The position numbers and the translations under genes are program-made. The notes below the pieces were generated by a model that ran no database searches, was not told the DNA's origin, and saw nothing but the letters and a program-made list of their open reading frames with translations. DNA of 8,064 nt, taken from Rickettsiales bacterium. Its GTDB lineage: Bacteria; Pseudomonadota; Alphaproteobacteria; Rickettsiales; UBA1997. The DNA is taken from NCBI GenBank assembly GCA_947441695.1, contig CANEUK010000062.1:1-8064 (forward strand), written 5' to 3'. This document shows, piece by piece, positions 1 to 6,097 of the stretch (the stretch's first letter is position 1; every line of letters begins with the position of its first letter).

Positions 1-1769
1 GATTTCCCCTCCTCTTTTTTAGAATTATTTTCACCTTCAACGGGAGTGGGAGAACTAACTTCTTCACTTTTAACAACTTCTGTATCTTCGAACCGATTAT
101 TAATAGTTTTGGTTTTTTCTTTGAAACCACCAACAATAACTAAGGTTTCACCATTATTTTGAGAAGTGCTGTTTTCATCAATATCATTAAGCAAGGGATT
201 ATGCGTCATTTGCGTTAGATCTGAAGTTTTATCTTTGTTAAAAAAGTTTATTAAGCTATTTTCTAAATTAACTAATCTACTTGAAAGTTCTCTAGAAAGA
301 CTATTGATAGCATTCGTGCTCTCGGCATGCGTTGTTCCTGATGAAGCTACTTCTGCTTGAGTAGTTTCAACTGCTTTGGCGGGATCGATATCATCAAGTT
401 TTAAATTAATACTTCCTATTTCAATTGGTGGATCTTGAGTTGTTAGATTTGCTGCTGGAGTTCCATTTATTATTGAATTTGTGTTTGCTGGAGTTTGAGT
501 TGTTGCGGCTTCGTTTGCTGCTCGAGTTTGAGTTGCCGAAGCTTCAGTTGTTAAATTTGTGTTTGCTTGAGGTTGAATTTCTGAAGCTTTGGCTGCTTGA
601 GGTTGAATTTCTGAAGCTTCGGCTGCTGGAAGTTGGACTTCTTGAGCTCCATTTGATGTAGAAGCTGCTGGATTTTCAATTATTGGTGAATTTACCGCTG
701 GATTTTCAGTTGTTGCGGTTACTTGGGTTGTTGGAGAAGCCGCTGCTTCGTTTGTATTTTCAACTTTTCCTGGTTCTAAAGTTGGTTCGGCGGGATTTTC
801 TTTGCCCTTAACTACTTTTTCTATGGTTTCGTCAAGTGCTTTTTTTATTATCTCGGGTTCTTGTTCTTTTTCTTGTTTTTCTGGTGCTTCTTTGTCCAAA
901 AACCCGTTTCCAATTTCGTGATCTTTCTTTTTAGTTATTGCATTTTGTCCCCAACTAGGAGTTGCGGCGCAGAAACCAGCAGATAACAAAAACCCTATTG
1001 GCGGCGCAACAAAACACAAGGCAACTGCTATTGAAAGCTTTGCCGCTGCGGCACCAGCGCTTTGATAATTAACGTTGTAATTATCTAAAAAATGTTCCTT
1101 TGGATTATCTTTTGTTTTGTCTTTTGTTTTGGCTTTTTCTTCGTCTTGAGAATTGGTGGTTTCTGGGCTGTTATTTTTAGGTTCAGTTGAGTTTTCTTTG
1201 TTTGGTTCTGGTTCTTTTTTTTTCATAAAAGCATCTTTAAAAGAACCAACTAGAGCTTGTTTCAAACCATCTTCAATTTGTTGATCTTCGCTTATTGCGC
1301 TTAAAGCTTTGGTAAACTGATCTATTTCTTTATTTGTTTCTTTCCCCTCTTCTTTTGTTTTTTCATCTCCAAGAAAACTAAACGCGCTCGTCAATTTTTC
1401 TAATACGGCATTTTTAGAATCTTGGTCTTTTTCTTTAGATTCAAAAACCTTCAAAACGCAATTGGCAAAGGCTTCAACTCGATAATCTTTAATTCCAGAA
1501 TCTTTAATTTCTGCTATTTTTTCTGATGGGCTTTGTGAATTTTCTGGCGTTTCGACTATGTTTGCGACCCCTTTTTTGCCTTCTTTGATTAAGCTAGATA
1601 TTTCTTCAAAAACACCTTTTGCATTTTTGCCTTCTGGATAAGATATTTCTAATTTTTCTGGGGTTATTTCAAAATCTTTAAAGAAGTTATTTAAGCCCTC
1701 ATAAACCGTTTCTTCGGTTGGATTTTTAGTAGATTTTGGTTCTTGGCTTGAGGCTTCTGAATTAGGCAT
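1..1769 (-). CDS. Hypothetical repeat-bearing membrane-segment protein, C-terminus cut by window edge
   Basis: The frame is open for 589 codons from ATG 1769 to the left edge with no stop, so the C-terminus is missing. I do not recognise the family. There is no N-terminal signal peptide. Residues 1 to about 235 are hydrophilic, acidic and Lys-rich, ending in a charged E/P/K/N/T/D linker. Residues 237-269 form the only hydrophobic stretch, rich in Ala, Leu, Ile and Phe with a Pro pair at 256-257, so one kinked membrane span or a tight hairpin is possible. After a second charged stretch, residues of about 330-450 are low complexity (Ala, Thr, Gln, Pro, Asn, Glu) and include tandem decapeptide repeats at 373-402. 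The rest is polar, Asn/Ser/Glu-rich. The ATG is the first in the frame and no Shine-Dalgarno is visible; M182 is an unlikely internal alternative. The composition would suit a surface, cell-envelope or secreted protein, but that is inference only. The ORF is certain, the function unknown. Confidence 0.8.
   Translation of the reverse strand, partial: MPNSEASSQEPKSTKNPTEETVYEGLNNFFKDFEITPEKLEISYPEGKNAKGVFEEISSLIKEGKKGVANIVETPENSQSPSEKIAEIKDSGIKDYRVEAFANCVLKVFESKEKDQDSKNAVLEKLTSAFSFLGDEKTKEEGKETNKEIDQFTKALSAISEDQQIEDGLKQALVGSFKDAFMKKKEPEPNKENSTEPKNNSPETTNSQDEEKAKTKDKTKDNPKEHFLDNYNVNYQSAGAAAAKLSIAVALCFVAPPIGFLLSAGFCAATPSWGQNAITKKKDHEIGNGFLDKEAPEKQEKEQEPEIIKKALDETIEKVVKGKENPAEPTLEPGKVENTNEAAASPTTQVTATTENPAVNSPIIENPAASTSNGAQEVQLPAAEASEIQPQAAKASEIQPQANTNLTTEASATQTRAANEAATTQTPANTNSIINGTPAANLTTQDPPIEIGSINLKLDDIDPAKAVETTQAEVASSGTTHAESTNAINSLSRELSSRLVNLENSLINFFNKDKTSDLTQMTHNPLLNDIDENSTSQNNGETLVIVGGFKEKTKTINNRFEDTEVVKSEEVSSPTPVEGENNSKKEEGK
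564..653 (-). repeat. 30-bp tandem repeat coding for decapeptides
   Basis: Positions 564-593 and 594-623 are 30-bp copies that differ at one base (t590 versus c620), which changes Lys to Glu in the protein. A third, diverged copy follows at 624-653. On the coding strand they give units of the form A-[E/K]-A-S-E-I-Q-P-Q-A, and the diverged unit is N-G-A-Q-E-V-Q-L-P-A. Weaker echoes (T-Q-T-P-A, T-Q-T-R-A) continue towards 430. The unit length is a multiple of three, so gain or loss of copies keeps the frame. The near identity of two copies points to a recent duplication. Confidence 0.85.
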
Positions 1770-1781
1770 AAAAAAATATTT

Positions 1782-1858
1782 TGGTGGGTGATAGAAGATT
1801 CGAACTTCCGACCTCTACGATGTCAACGTAGCACTCTAACCAACTGAGCTAATCACCC
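1782..1858 (-). tRNA. tRNA-Val (anticodon GAC), CCA encoded
   Basis: The minus strand folds as a full cloverleaf. The acceptor stem GGGTGAT/ATCACCC (1852-1858 with 1786-1792) is perfect. The D arm is GCTC/GAGT, with AGTTGGTTA as loop. The anticodon stem CTACG/CGTAG encloses TTGACAT, giving anticodon GAC, which reads GUC and GUU valine codons. The variable loop has five bases and the T arm has the loop TTCGAAT. The discriminator base is A (1785), and the terminal CCA is encoded at 1782-1784. The next gene on the same strand starts only 12 nt after the CCA, so the two are probably co-transcribed. Confidence 0.97.
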
Positions 1859-1890
1859 AAAAATTAAATAAAAAAAATAAATTACTTATT

Positions 1891-1919
1891 TTGAAAATTG
1901 CTTAGATCCTGTCTTTAAA
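1891..1919 (+). promoter_or_regulatory. Candidate promoter for queC
   Basis: TTGAAA (1891-1896) and TTTAAA (1914-1919) are 17 nt apart; TTAAAT at 1915-1920 with an 18-nt spacer is an equal reading. The start would fall near 1926, giving a leader of about 70 nt before the queC ATG. No preQ1-type or other riboswitch fold was recognised in this leader. The match is weak and in AT-rich DNA. Confidence 0.28.
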
Positions 1920-1940
1920 TTTATTTGGCACTTAAAAATC

Positions 1941-1969
1941 AACATAAAAAACGAAAATTCTTTAGTCAA
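1941..1969 (-). promoter_or_regulatory. Candidate promoter for tRNA-Val and the downstream ORF
   Basis: On the minus strand TTGACT (1964-1969) and TATGTT (1941-1946) are separated by exactly 17 nt, close to the sigma-70 consensus. Transcription would start near 1934, about 75 nt before the tRNA. The site lies in the spacer shared with divergent queC. AT-rich DNA produces chance matches, but the -35 box is good and the spacing ideal. Confidence 0.42.
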
Positions 1970-1994
1970 TTTACAAAACCAAAATTTAACTCGA

Positions 1995-2687
1995 ATGAAA
2001 AAGGCCATTATTTTACTTAGCGGCGGACTCGATTCTGCAACCGTTTTGGCAATTGCCAAAAAATTAAATTTTGAGCTTTATGCCCTAAGTTTTTCTTACG
2101 GACAACGCCACGAAATTGAATTAGAATCGGCAAAAAAAATTGCTAAAAATTTTGACGCCAAACAACACAAAATTGCCAAAATTGACTTAAGAATTTTTGG
2201 CAATTCTGCCTTAACCGACGAAATTGAAGTGCCAAAAAATCGAGATATTTCTGACAACAAAACCATTCCCATAACTTATGTTCCGGCGCGCAATACCATT
2301 TTTTTGTCTTACGCCTTGGCTTGGGCAGAAGTGGTTGGAGCTTTTGATATTTTTATTGGTGCTAACGCCGTTGATTATAGCGGCTACCCCGATTGTAGGC
2401 CAGAATTTATTCAAGCTTTTGAAAATTTAGCCAATTTGGCAACCGTTATTGGCGTAAAAAATGAATGCCGAATCAAAATTAACGCCCCGCTAATTAAAAT
2501 GAGCAAAAAAGAAATTATCACCGCTGGAATTGTTTTGGGGGTTGATTATTCAAAGACCCATTCTTGCTACGACCCAATTGCAAAAAATAACAAAATTTAT
2601 TCTTGCGGTCATTGCGACTCTTGCAAACTTAGAATTGATGGATTTGCGGCGGCAAATTTAAGAGATCCGCTTGAATATGCTTCTTAA
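1995..2687 (+). CDS. queC: 7-cyano-7-deazaguanine synthase QueC
   Basis: QueC converts 7-carboxy-7-deazaguanine, ammonia and ATP into preQ0 in the cytoplasm, a step of queuosine synthesis for tRNAs with GUN anticodons. The 230-residue product has the usual family length. The ATP pyrophosphatase P-loop SGGLDS is at residues 9-14. It is followed by the family signatures FSYGQRH (33-39), PARNTIFLSYALAWAE (97-112) and GANAVDYSGYPDCRPEF (122-138). The C-terminal zinc site is complete, with Cys191, Cys204, Cys207 and Cys210 (pattern S-C-Y-D-P, then C-x-x-C-x-x-C). ATG 1995 sits directly before the first strand that leads into the P-loop, which supports it as the start. There is no visible Shine-Dalgarno. 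It is the only plus-strand gene in the window, and no other queuosine gene is beside it. Confidence 0.96.
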   Translation: MKKAIILLSGGLDSATVLAIAKKLNFELYALSFSYGQRHEIELESAKKIAKNFDAKQHKIAKIDLRIFGNSALTDEIEVPKNRDISDNKTIPITYVPARNTIFLSYALAWAEVVGAFDIFIGANAVDYSGYPDCRPEFIQAFENLANLATVIGVKNECRIKINAPLIKMSKKEIITAGIVLGVDYSKTHSCYDPIAKNNKIYSCGHCDSCKLRIDGFAAANLRDPLEYAS

Positions 2688-2714
2688 TCAAATTCAAGCT
2701 TGGTTTGAATTTGA
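2688..2714 (+). terminator. Perfect inverted repeat at the queC stop codon, possible weak terminator
   Basis: The arms 2688-2697 (tcaaattcaa) and 2705-2714 (ttgaatttga) are exact reverse complements around a 7-nt loop, starting at the first base after the queC TAA. A T-rich but interrupted tract follows (gtttgtttt). The stem is almost all A-T, so it would be weak as an intrinsic terminator, though its placement suits one. Confidence 0.3.
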
Positions 2715-2884
2715 GTTTGTTTTGAAATTTCTGCGCGTTTTTAAGTAAATCGATGAATTCGCAATAATTTTTTGGTTTTAAAATGCGTTGTGGATGAAGC
2801 AATTCATTCGCCTTGTAGAAATTTGAAGTCTTTTAAATTGAAACAAAGTTTGAATTTGATTTGGCGTAAATAAAATTAAAAAAA
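2688..2884. other. Convergent AT-rich spacer between queC and the small membrane ORF
   Basis: This 197-bp spacer lies between two converging genes. It contains the inverted repeat next to queC and a 12-bp direct repeat (gtttgaatttga) at 2703-2714 and 2848-2859. On the minus strand a start-less frame is open from about 2842 into the queC 3' end and reads as plausible Lys/Leu/Asn-rich protein, but it has no ATG. I see no strong terminator for either gene. Confidence 0.5.
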
Positions 2885-3172
2885 CTAAATCACAAAAAAA
2901 TCAGTTACAAAGAACAAAATTCCAAAAATGTAAGAAATCGAAAGAAGTAAGATAAAAAACGAAAAAAGTTCAACTTGAATTTGCGCCGACTCACCAAAAA
3001 TATTGCCCAACCTCACTGAAAAAATCATGAACGCGCTTACAAACAACACAATCGAATAAATAAAAGCAAAAAATCCGCTCTTAAAAAAATCAGCCAAAAA
3101 AAACAATCCGTAAAGAAAAATTATTGGAACTAAAAAATTTACCAAGGCCGATAAAATTGGATCGTTTTTCAT
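2885..3172 (-). CDS. Small three-span membrane protein, faintly MnhB/MrpB-like
   Basis: The 95-residue product is very hydrophobic and Phe-rich, with three likely membrane spans at about residues 8-28, 33-53 and 67-93. A short polar loop (R54-GNIFGESAQIQ) separates the second and third. The N-terminal pattern D-P-I-L, then a span with P-x-x-x-L-Y-G-L, then G-F-x-A, recalls the start of the MnhB/MrpB subunit domain of multisubunit Na+/H+ antiporters. That resemblance is from memory and weak, and no other Mrp subunit is in the window. The start is ATG 3172, without a clear Shine-Dalgarno. The gene lies beyond the pilin terminator, so it should have its own promoter. It could instead be a lineage-specific membrane protein of unknown role. 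Confidence 0.6.
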   Translation of the reverse strand: MKNDPILSALVNFLVPIIFLYGLFFLADFFKSGFFAFIYSIVLFVSAFMIFSVRLGNIFGESAQIQVELFSFFILLLSISYIFGILFFVTDFFVI

Positions 3173-3300
3173 AAATAAATTTTGGCGTTAATTTTTTTTC
3201 AAAAATCTTTTTTTAAGAACCAAGTTTTTTAAATTTTAGTCTGATTTTTTTTAAAAAATTATTCAAAAACTCACAAAATTTTTAAATTAAAGCTTAACAA

Positions 3301-3337
3301 AAAAACCCGCCACTTTGTCTTAAAGTGACGGGTTTTT
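3301..3337 (-). terminator. Intrinsic terminator after the pilin gene
   Basis: The arms 3322-3337 and 3301-3316 form a 16-bp stem around a 5-nt loop. Read on the minus strand it contains AAAACCCGUCACUUU against AAAGUGGCGGGUUUU. The single non-Watson-Crick position is a G-U pair on the minus-strand RNA but an A-C mismatch on the plus-strand RNA. Seven U residues (3305-3299) finish the minus-strand signal. It begins about 30 nt after the pilin stop codon, which fits termination of that transcript. The plus strand also ends in a short T run, so some bidirectional activity is possible. Confidence 0.88.
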
Positions 3338-3367
3338 AGTTTATTGTTTTTTAAGATAGAGTTTTTT

Positions 3368-4126
3368 TTACGAATTAACATCAACTTGATAAGTCAAGCC
3401 ACAAGTTTTTGTGGTAGTGGCGGTAGTGTATGCTGAGGTAGCGTAGCAGTTTAAACCTCCTGCGTTTAAACCCCTTACTTTTCCTGTGTTAGGAACGTTA
3501 TCATCAATTTTTGCGTCAATTGAAAGAGCGTCTGATGGAGTAATTGCGGCAGTTGCAACGTTAGTTCCATTAACAAGAGTGTTGGTTGTTGTGGGAGTTC
3601 CAATTGTAGAAGTTAATACAACAACGTTTTGTTCAGAATTTTCGGCAGCTATAGCTCTATAGTCAAACGCCCAACCAGAAGATTTAACTTTTGATGATGG
3701 AGCATTTGCAGCCGAAGTTGAACCAAAAGTTGGAGAAGTTGTTGCAATCAATGGAACAGCAGAACTTATTCCATCAATAGCTCCTATGGTTCTTAAAACA
3801 ACCCAAGCGTTTGCGCTTTCAGATCCGGTTAAAGCAGCCCCATGAGTTGCAGAATTATAGTATTGAATTTTGCTATCACCATTTCCTGCGTAAGAATTTC
3901 CAATTACAGTAGCATAGTCACCCGGAAGGGCATTGTATTGAGTGTAGAAGGCGTTAACACCAACGGCGTAGCTTCTTGCTTCGCCCATAACGGAACGTAA
4001 TTCAGAACTTTTGATCAAACTTGCACCGCCAGTAATTCCAGCAATTAATAGACCAATAACAATAAGAACAATCGACAACTCAATTAAAGAGAAGGCTGAC
4101 TTCTTTGAAGAAAAGGTTTTTGTCAT
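3368..4126 (-). CDS. Type IV prepilin-like protein with N-terminal methylation/cleavage domain
   Basis: The 252-residue product has a classic class III prepilin N-terminus: a short basic leader (K3, K8, K9), then A11 | F12-S-L-I-E16, then an unbroken hydrophobic helix to about residue 35. Glu16 is Glu5 of the mature form, the residue needed for subunit assembly in this family. The residue before the cleavage site is Ala, not the usual Gly. The body has the Y-N-A-L-P-G-D-Y motif common in pseudopilin-like proteins, a following G-N-G-D, an I-D-A-K-I-D-D segment, and two Cys near the end (227 and 242) that may form a disulfide loop. Expected location is the inner membrane, then an extracellular or periplasmic filament after processing. 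I chose ATG 4126; an in-frame TTG at 4132 is less likely. The gene has a candidate promoter upstream and a strong terminator downstream, so it can be expressed alone. Major pilin, minor pilin and type II secretion pseudopilin cannot be told apart here. Confidence 0.85.
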   Translation of the reverse strand: MTKTFSSKKSAFSLIELSIVLIVIGLLIAGITGGASLIKSSELRSVMGEARSYAVGVNAFYTQYNALPGDYATVIGNSYAGNGDSKIQYYNSATHGAALTGSESANAWVVLRTIGAIDGISSAVPLIATTSPTFGSTSAANAPSSKVKSSGWAFDYRAIAAENSEQNVVVLTSTIGTPTTTNTLVNGTNVATAAITPSDALSIDAKIDDNVPNTGKVRGLNAGGLNCYATSAYTTATTTKTCGLTYQVDVNS

Positions 4127-4194
4127 ATTCAAGATTTTATATTTTTTTTGTGAAAGGAGGCTGTAAAAGAAATCTAACAGATTTTTTTTGAAGC

Positions 4195-4223
4195 TAGTTA
4201 GGTAAGCAAATTTTTGATGTCAA
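4195..4223 (-). promoter_or_regulatory. Candidate promoter for the pilin gene
   Basis: A perfect TTGACA -35 box (4218-4223, minus strand) is followed after 17 nt by TAACTA (4195-4200), a poor -10 match. Transcription would start near 4188, giving a leader of about 60 nt. That leader contains a small hairpin: aaatct/agattt at 4170-4175 and 4179-4184, extendable to about 11 bp with a G-U pair. The site lies in the 166-nt gap between greA and the pilin ATG. Confidence 0.4.
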
Positions 4224-4292
4224 ATAATTTTCTGACAAACAAAAGAACTATTTTTAAATTGGTTGAAAATGAACCTAAATTGAGAAATTTTC

Positions 4293-4766
4293 TTAGACAA
4301 ATTTTATTTCTAAAATTTCGTAATTAATTATTCCGCCTGGTGTTTTTATTTCAACCTCGTCACCAATTTCTTTGCTCATCAAAGCGCGCGCAACTGGCGA
4401 CATATTCGAAATCAAACCTCCGTCAATATCAGCCTCAAACTCGCTAACAATTTTGTAAGTAACTTGTTTTTGATTGTCTAAATTTTCTAATTTTACCGTT
4501 GCGCCAAATTTTATTTTGCTGCTTTGAATTTTGCTTATATCAACCACTTCGGCGCGCAAAAATTTGTCTTCTAAGTCAAGAATTTGCGCTTCAATAAAAC
4601 TCTGCTTATCTCGCGCCGAGTGATATTCGGCATTTTCTTTTAAATCGCCAAGCTCGCGCGCAGCCGCAATTTGTTTGATTATATTTGGTCTTTCAACGGT
4701 TTTAAGGTTGTCGATTAGATCTTTTAATTTTTGATAACCTTCTGAAGTGATTTGAAACATGCTCAT
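4293..4766 (-). CDS. greA: Transcription elongation factor GreA
   Basis: GreA enters the secondary channel of RNA polymerase and stimulates cleavage of the 3' end of backtracked RNA. The 157-residue length is normal. The N-terminal coiled coil covers about residues 8-75 with the tip motif G-D-L-K-E-N-A-E-Y-H at 40-49; Asp41 and Glu44 are the acidic pair that acts at the polymerase active site. The C-terminal FKBP-like domain (about 83-157) has I-S-N-M-S-P-V-A-R-A-L-M (119-130) and K-T-P-G-G (141-145). ATG 4766 is chosen over ATG 4760 because a GGAG lies 5 nt before the first and 11 nt before the second. The gene starts 21 nt after the ahcY stop on the same strand, so the two are likely co-transcribed. 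A weak imperfect hairpin (about 4255-4280) follows the stop; I see no strong terminator. Confidence 0.96.
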   Translation of the reverse strand: MSMFQITSEGYQKLKDLIDNLKTVERPNIIKQIAAARELGDLKENAEYHSARDKQSFIEAQILDLEDKFLRAEVVDISKIQSSKIKFGATVKLENLDNQKQVTYKIVSEFEADIDGGLISNMSPVARALMSKEIGDEVEIKTPGGIINYEILEIKFV

Positions 4767-4771
4767 TTTTT

Positions 4772-4775
4772 CTCC
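4772..4775 (-). promoter_or_regulatory. Shine-Dalgarno of greA
   Basis: GGAG on the minus strand lies 5 A residues before ATG 4766, inside the 21-nt ahcY-greA gap. It is the only clear Shine-Dalgarno I found before a gene in this window, and it decides between the two in-frame ATG codons of greA. Confidence 0.6.
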
Positions 4776-4787
4776 GCTAAAAATTGT

Positions 4788-6077
4788 TTAGTATTTGTAA
4801 TTATCGTTTTTGAAGGGTCCAACCTCGTCAACATTGATGTAATTGGCTTGTTTTTTATTTAATTTGGTCAATTTAACGCCAAGCTTTTCAAGATGAAGAC
4901 GCGCAACTTTTTCATCTAATTCTTTTGGCAAAAGATAAACTTTATTTTGGTATTTTTGGTAATTTTGCCACAATTCAATTTGAGCCATAACCTGATTAGT
5001 AAAGCTTGCCGACATCACAAAAGCGCTGTGTCCAGTGGCGCAGCCCAAATTTAGCAATCTACCTTCGGCAAGAAGAATAATTCTTTTGCCATCGGGAAAT
5101 GCAATTTGATCAACTTGCGGTTTGATGTTGGTCCATTTCAAATTTCTTAAAGCCTCAACCTCAATTTCATTATCAAAATGCCCAATATTGCCAACAATCG
5201 CGCAATCTTTCATGGCGCGCATATGTTCAATGGTGATGATGTCGACGTTTCCAGTTGTGGTAATAAAAATATCGGCTTGAGCAACCACATCTTCAATTTG
5301 TAAAACTTGAAAACCAGCCATCGCCGCTTGAAGCGCGCAAATTGGATCAATTTCGGTCACTACAACTCTTGCGCCTTGCGATTTGAATGCGTCGGCGCAA
5401 CCTTTTCCCACATTTCCATAACCACAAATTACCACCATTTTTCCAGCAATCATCACGTCGGTGGCGCGTTTTACGCCATCAATCACACTTTCCTTGCAAC
5501 CATAAAGATTATCAAATTTCGATTTAGTAACCGCGTCGTTAACATTGATTGCCGGAACTTTTAATTTGCCTTCTTTTTCCATTTGATAAAGGCGCGCCAC
5601 GCCAGTGGTGGTTTCTTCGGACAAGCCTTTAATTCCAGCTAAAATTTCAGGATATTCGTTGTGAATCATCAAAGTTAAATCGCCGCCATCATCCAAAATC
5701 ATGTTTGGTTTCCAATCTGGTTTTCCGATGATTGTTTGTCTGATGCACCAATCATATTCTTCTTCGGTTTCGCCTTTCCAAGCAAAAACTGGAATTCTGG
5801 CTGCGGCGACGGCTGCGGCGGCTTGATCTGACGTTGAAAAAATATTGCACGAACTCCAACGCACTTGCGCGCCCAAAGCTGTTAAAGTTTCAATTAAAAC
5901 CGCAGTTTCAATTGTCATGTGCAAACAACCTAAAATTTTGGCACCATTAAGTGGTTTTGATGCTCCAAATTCGCGTCTCAAAGACATTAAACCCGGCATT
6001 TCATTTTCTGCCAAAATTATTTCTTTTCTGCCCCAAGCGGCCAAAGAAATATCCTTCACGCGATAGTCGTTAATCAT
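4788..6077 (-). CDS. ahcY: S-adenosyl-L-homocysteine hydrolase (adenosylhomocysteinase)
   Basis: This cytoplasmic NAD-dependent enzyme splits S-adenosylhomocysteine into adenosine and homocysteine, relieving product inhibition of methyltransferases and feeding the methionine cycle. The 429-residue protein matches the length of the compact form of the family. Visible signatures are C-L-H-M-T-I-E-T-A-V (51-60, with substrate-site His53), L-D-D-G-G-D (128-133), E-E-T-T-T-G-V (154-160), N-D-A-V-T-K-S-K-F-D-N (180-190, catalytic Lys185 and Asp189), the NAD fold loop G-Y-G-N-V-G-K-G (219-226), I-G-H-F-D-N-E-I (298-305) and G-H-S at 349-351. The C-terminal tail ends G-P-F-K-N-D-N-Y-K-Y, keeping the Lys and Tyr that reach across the dimer to NAD. 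No key residue is missing. It starts 20 nt after the upstream peptidase gene ends and is followed after 21 nt by greA, so it is probably part of an operon. No Shine-Dalgarno is seen. Confidence 0.97.
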   Translation of the reverse strand: MINDYRVKDISLAAWGRKEIILAENEMPGLMSLRREFGASKPLNGAKILGCLHMTIETAVLIETLTALGAQVRWSSCNIFSTSDQAAAAVAAARIPVFAWKGETEEEYDWCIRQTIIGKPDWKPNMILDDGGDLTLMIHNEYPEILAGIKGLSEETTTGVARLYQMEKEGKLKVPAINVNDAVTKSKFDNLYGCKESVIDGVKRATDVMIAGKMVVICGYGNVGKGCADAFKSQGARVVVTEIDPICALQAAMAGFQVLQIEDVVAQADIFITTTGNVDIITIEHMRAMKDCAIVGNIGHFDNEIEVEALRNLKWTNIKPQVDQIAFPDGKRIILLAEGRLLNLGCATGHSAFVMSASFTNQVMAQIELWQNYQKYQNKVYLLPKELDEKVARLHLEKLGVKLTKLNKKQANYINVDEVGPFKNDNYKY

Positions 6078-6097
6078 AAAATTTATTTGAAAAAAAG

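Noticed and set aside
166..360. Plus-strand 64-codon frame
   Set aside because: Antisense to the long minus-strand ORF, with no signals of its own.
425..661. Plus-strand Leu-rich frame that looks like a repeat protein
   Set aside because: It is the antisense shadow of the decapeptide repeat region; the minus frame is open over the whole 1.77 kb and the plus frame is not.
1920..1994. Possible preQ1 riboswitch before queC
   Set aside because: No pseudoknot-type stem and A-rich tail arrangement could be found in the leader.
4130..4132. TTG start for the pilin, two codons before the ATG
   Set aside because: No Shine-Dalgarno supports it, and the ATG at 4126 gives a normal short basic leader.
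4153..4160. aaaggagg, a strong Shine-Dalgarno-like sequence on the plus strand
   Set aside because: No plus-strand start codon lies at a suitable distance; on the minus strand it reads CCTCCTTT and lies in the pilin leader, where it has no ribosome-binding sense.
4217..4327. Plus-strand 36-codon ORF starting at ATG 4217
   Set aside because: No ribosome binding site at a proper distance, AT-driven composition, and overlap with the greA 3' end; cannot be supported.
5307..6066. Two plus-strand frames (5307-5564 and 5845-6066)
   Set aside because: Both are shadows of ahcY, which carries all the family motifs on the minus strand.
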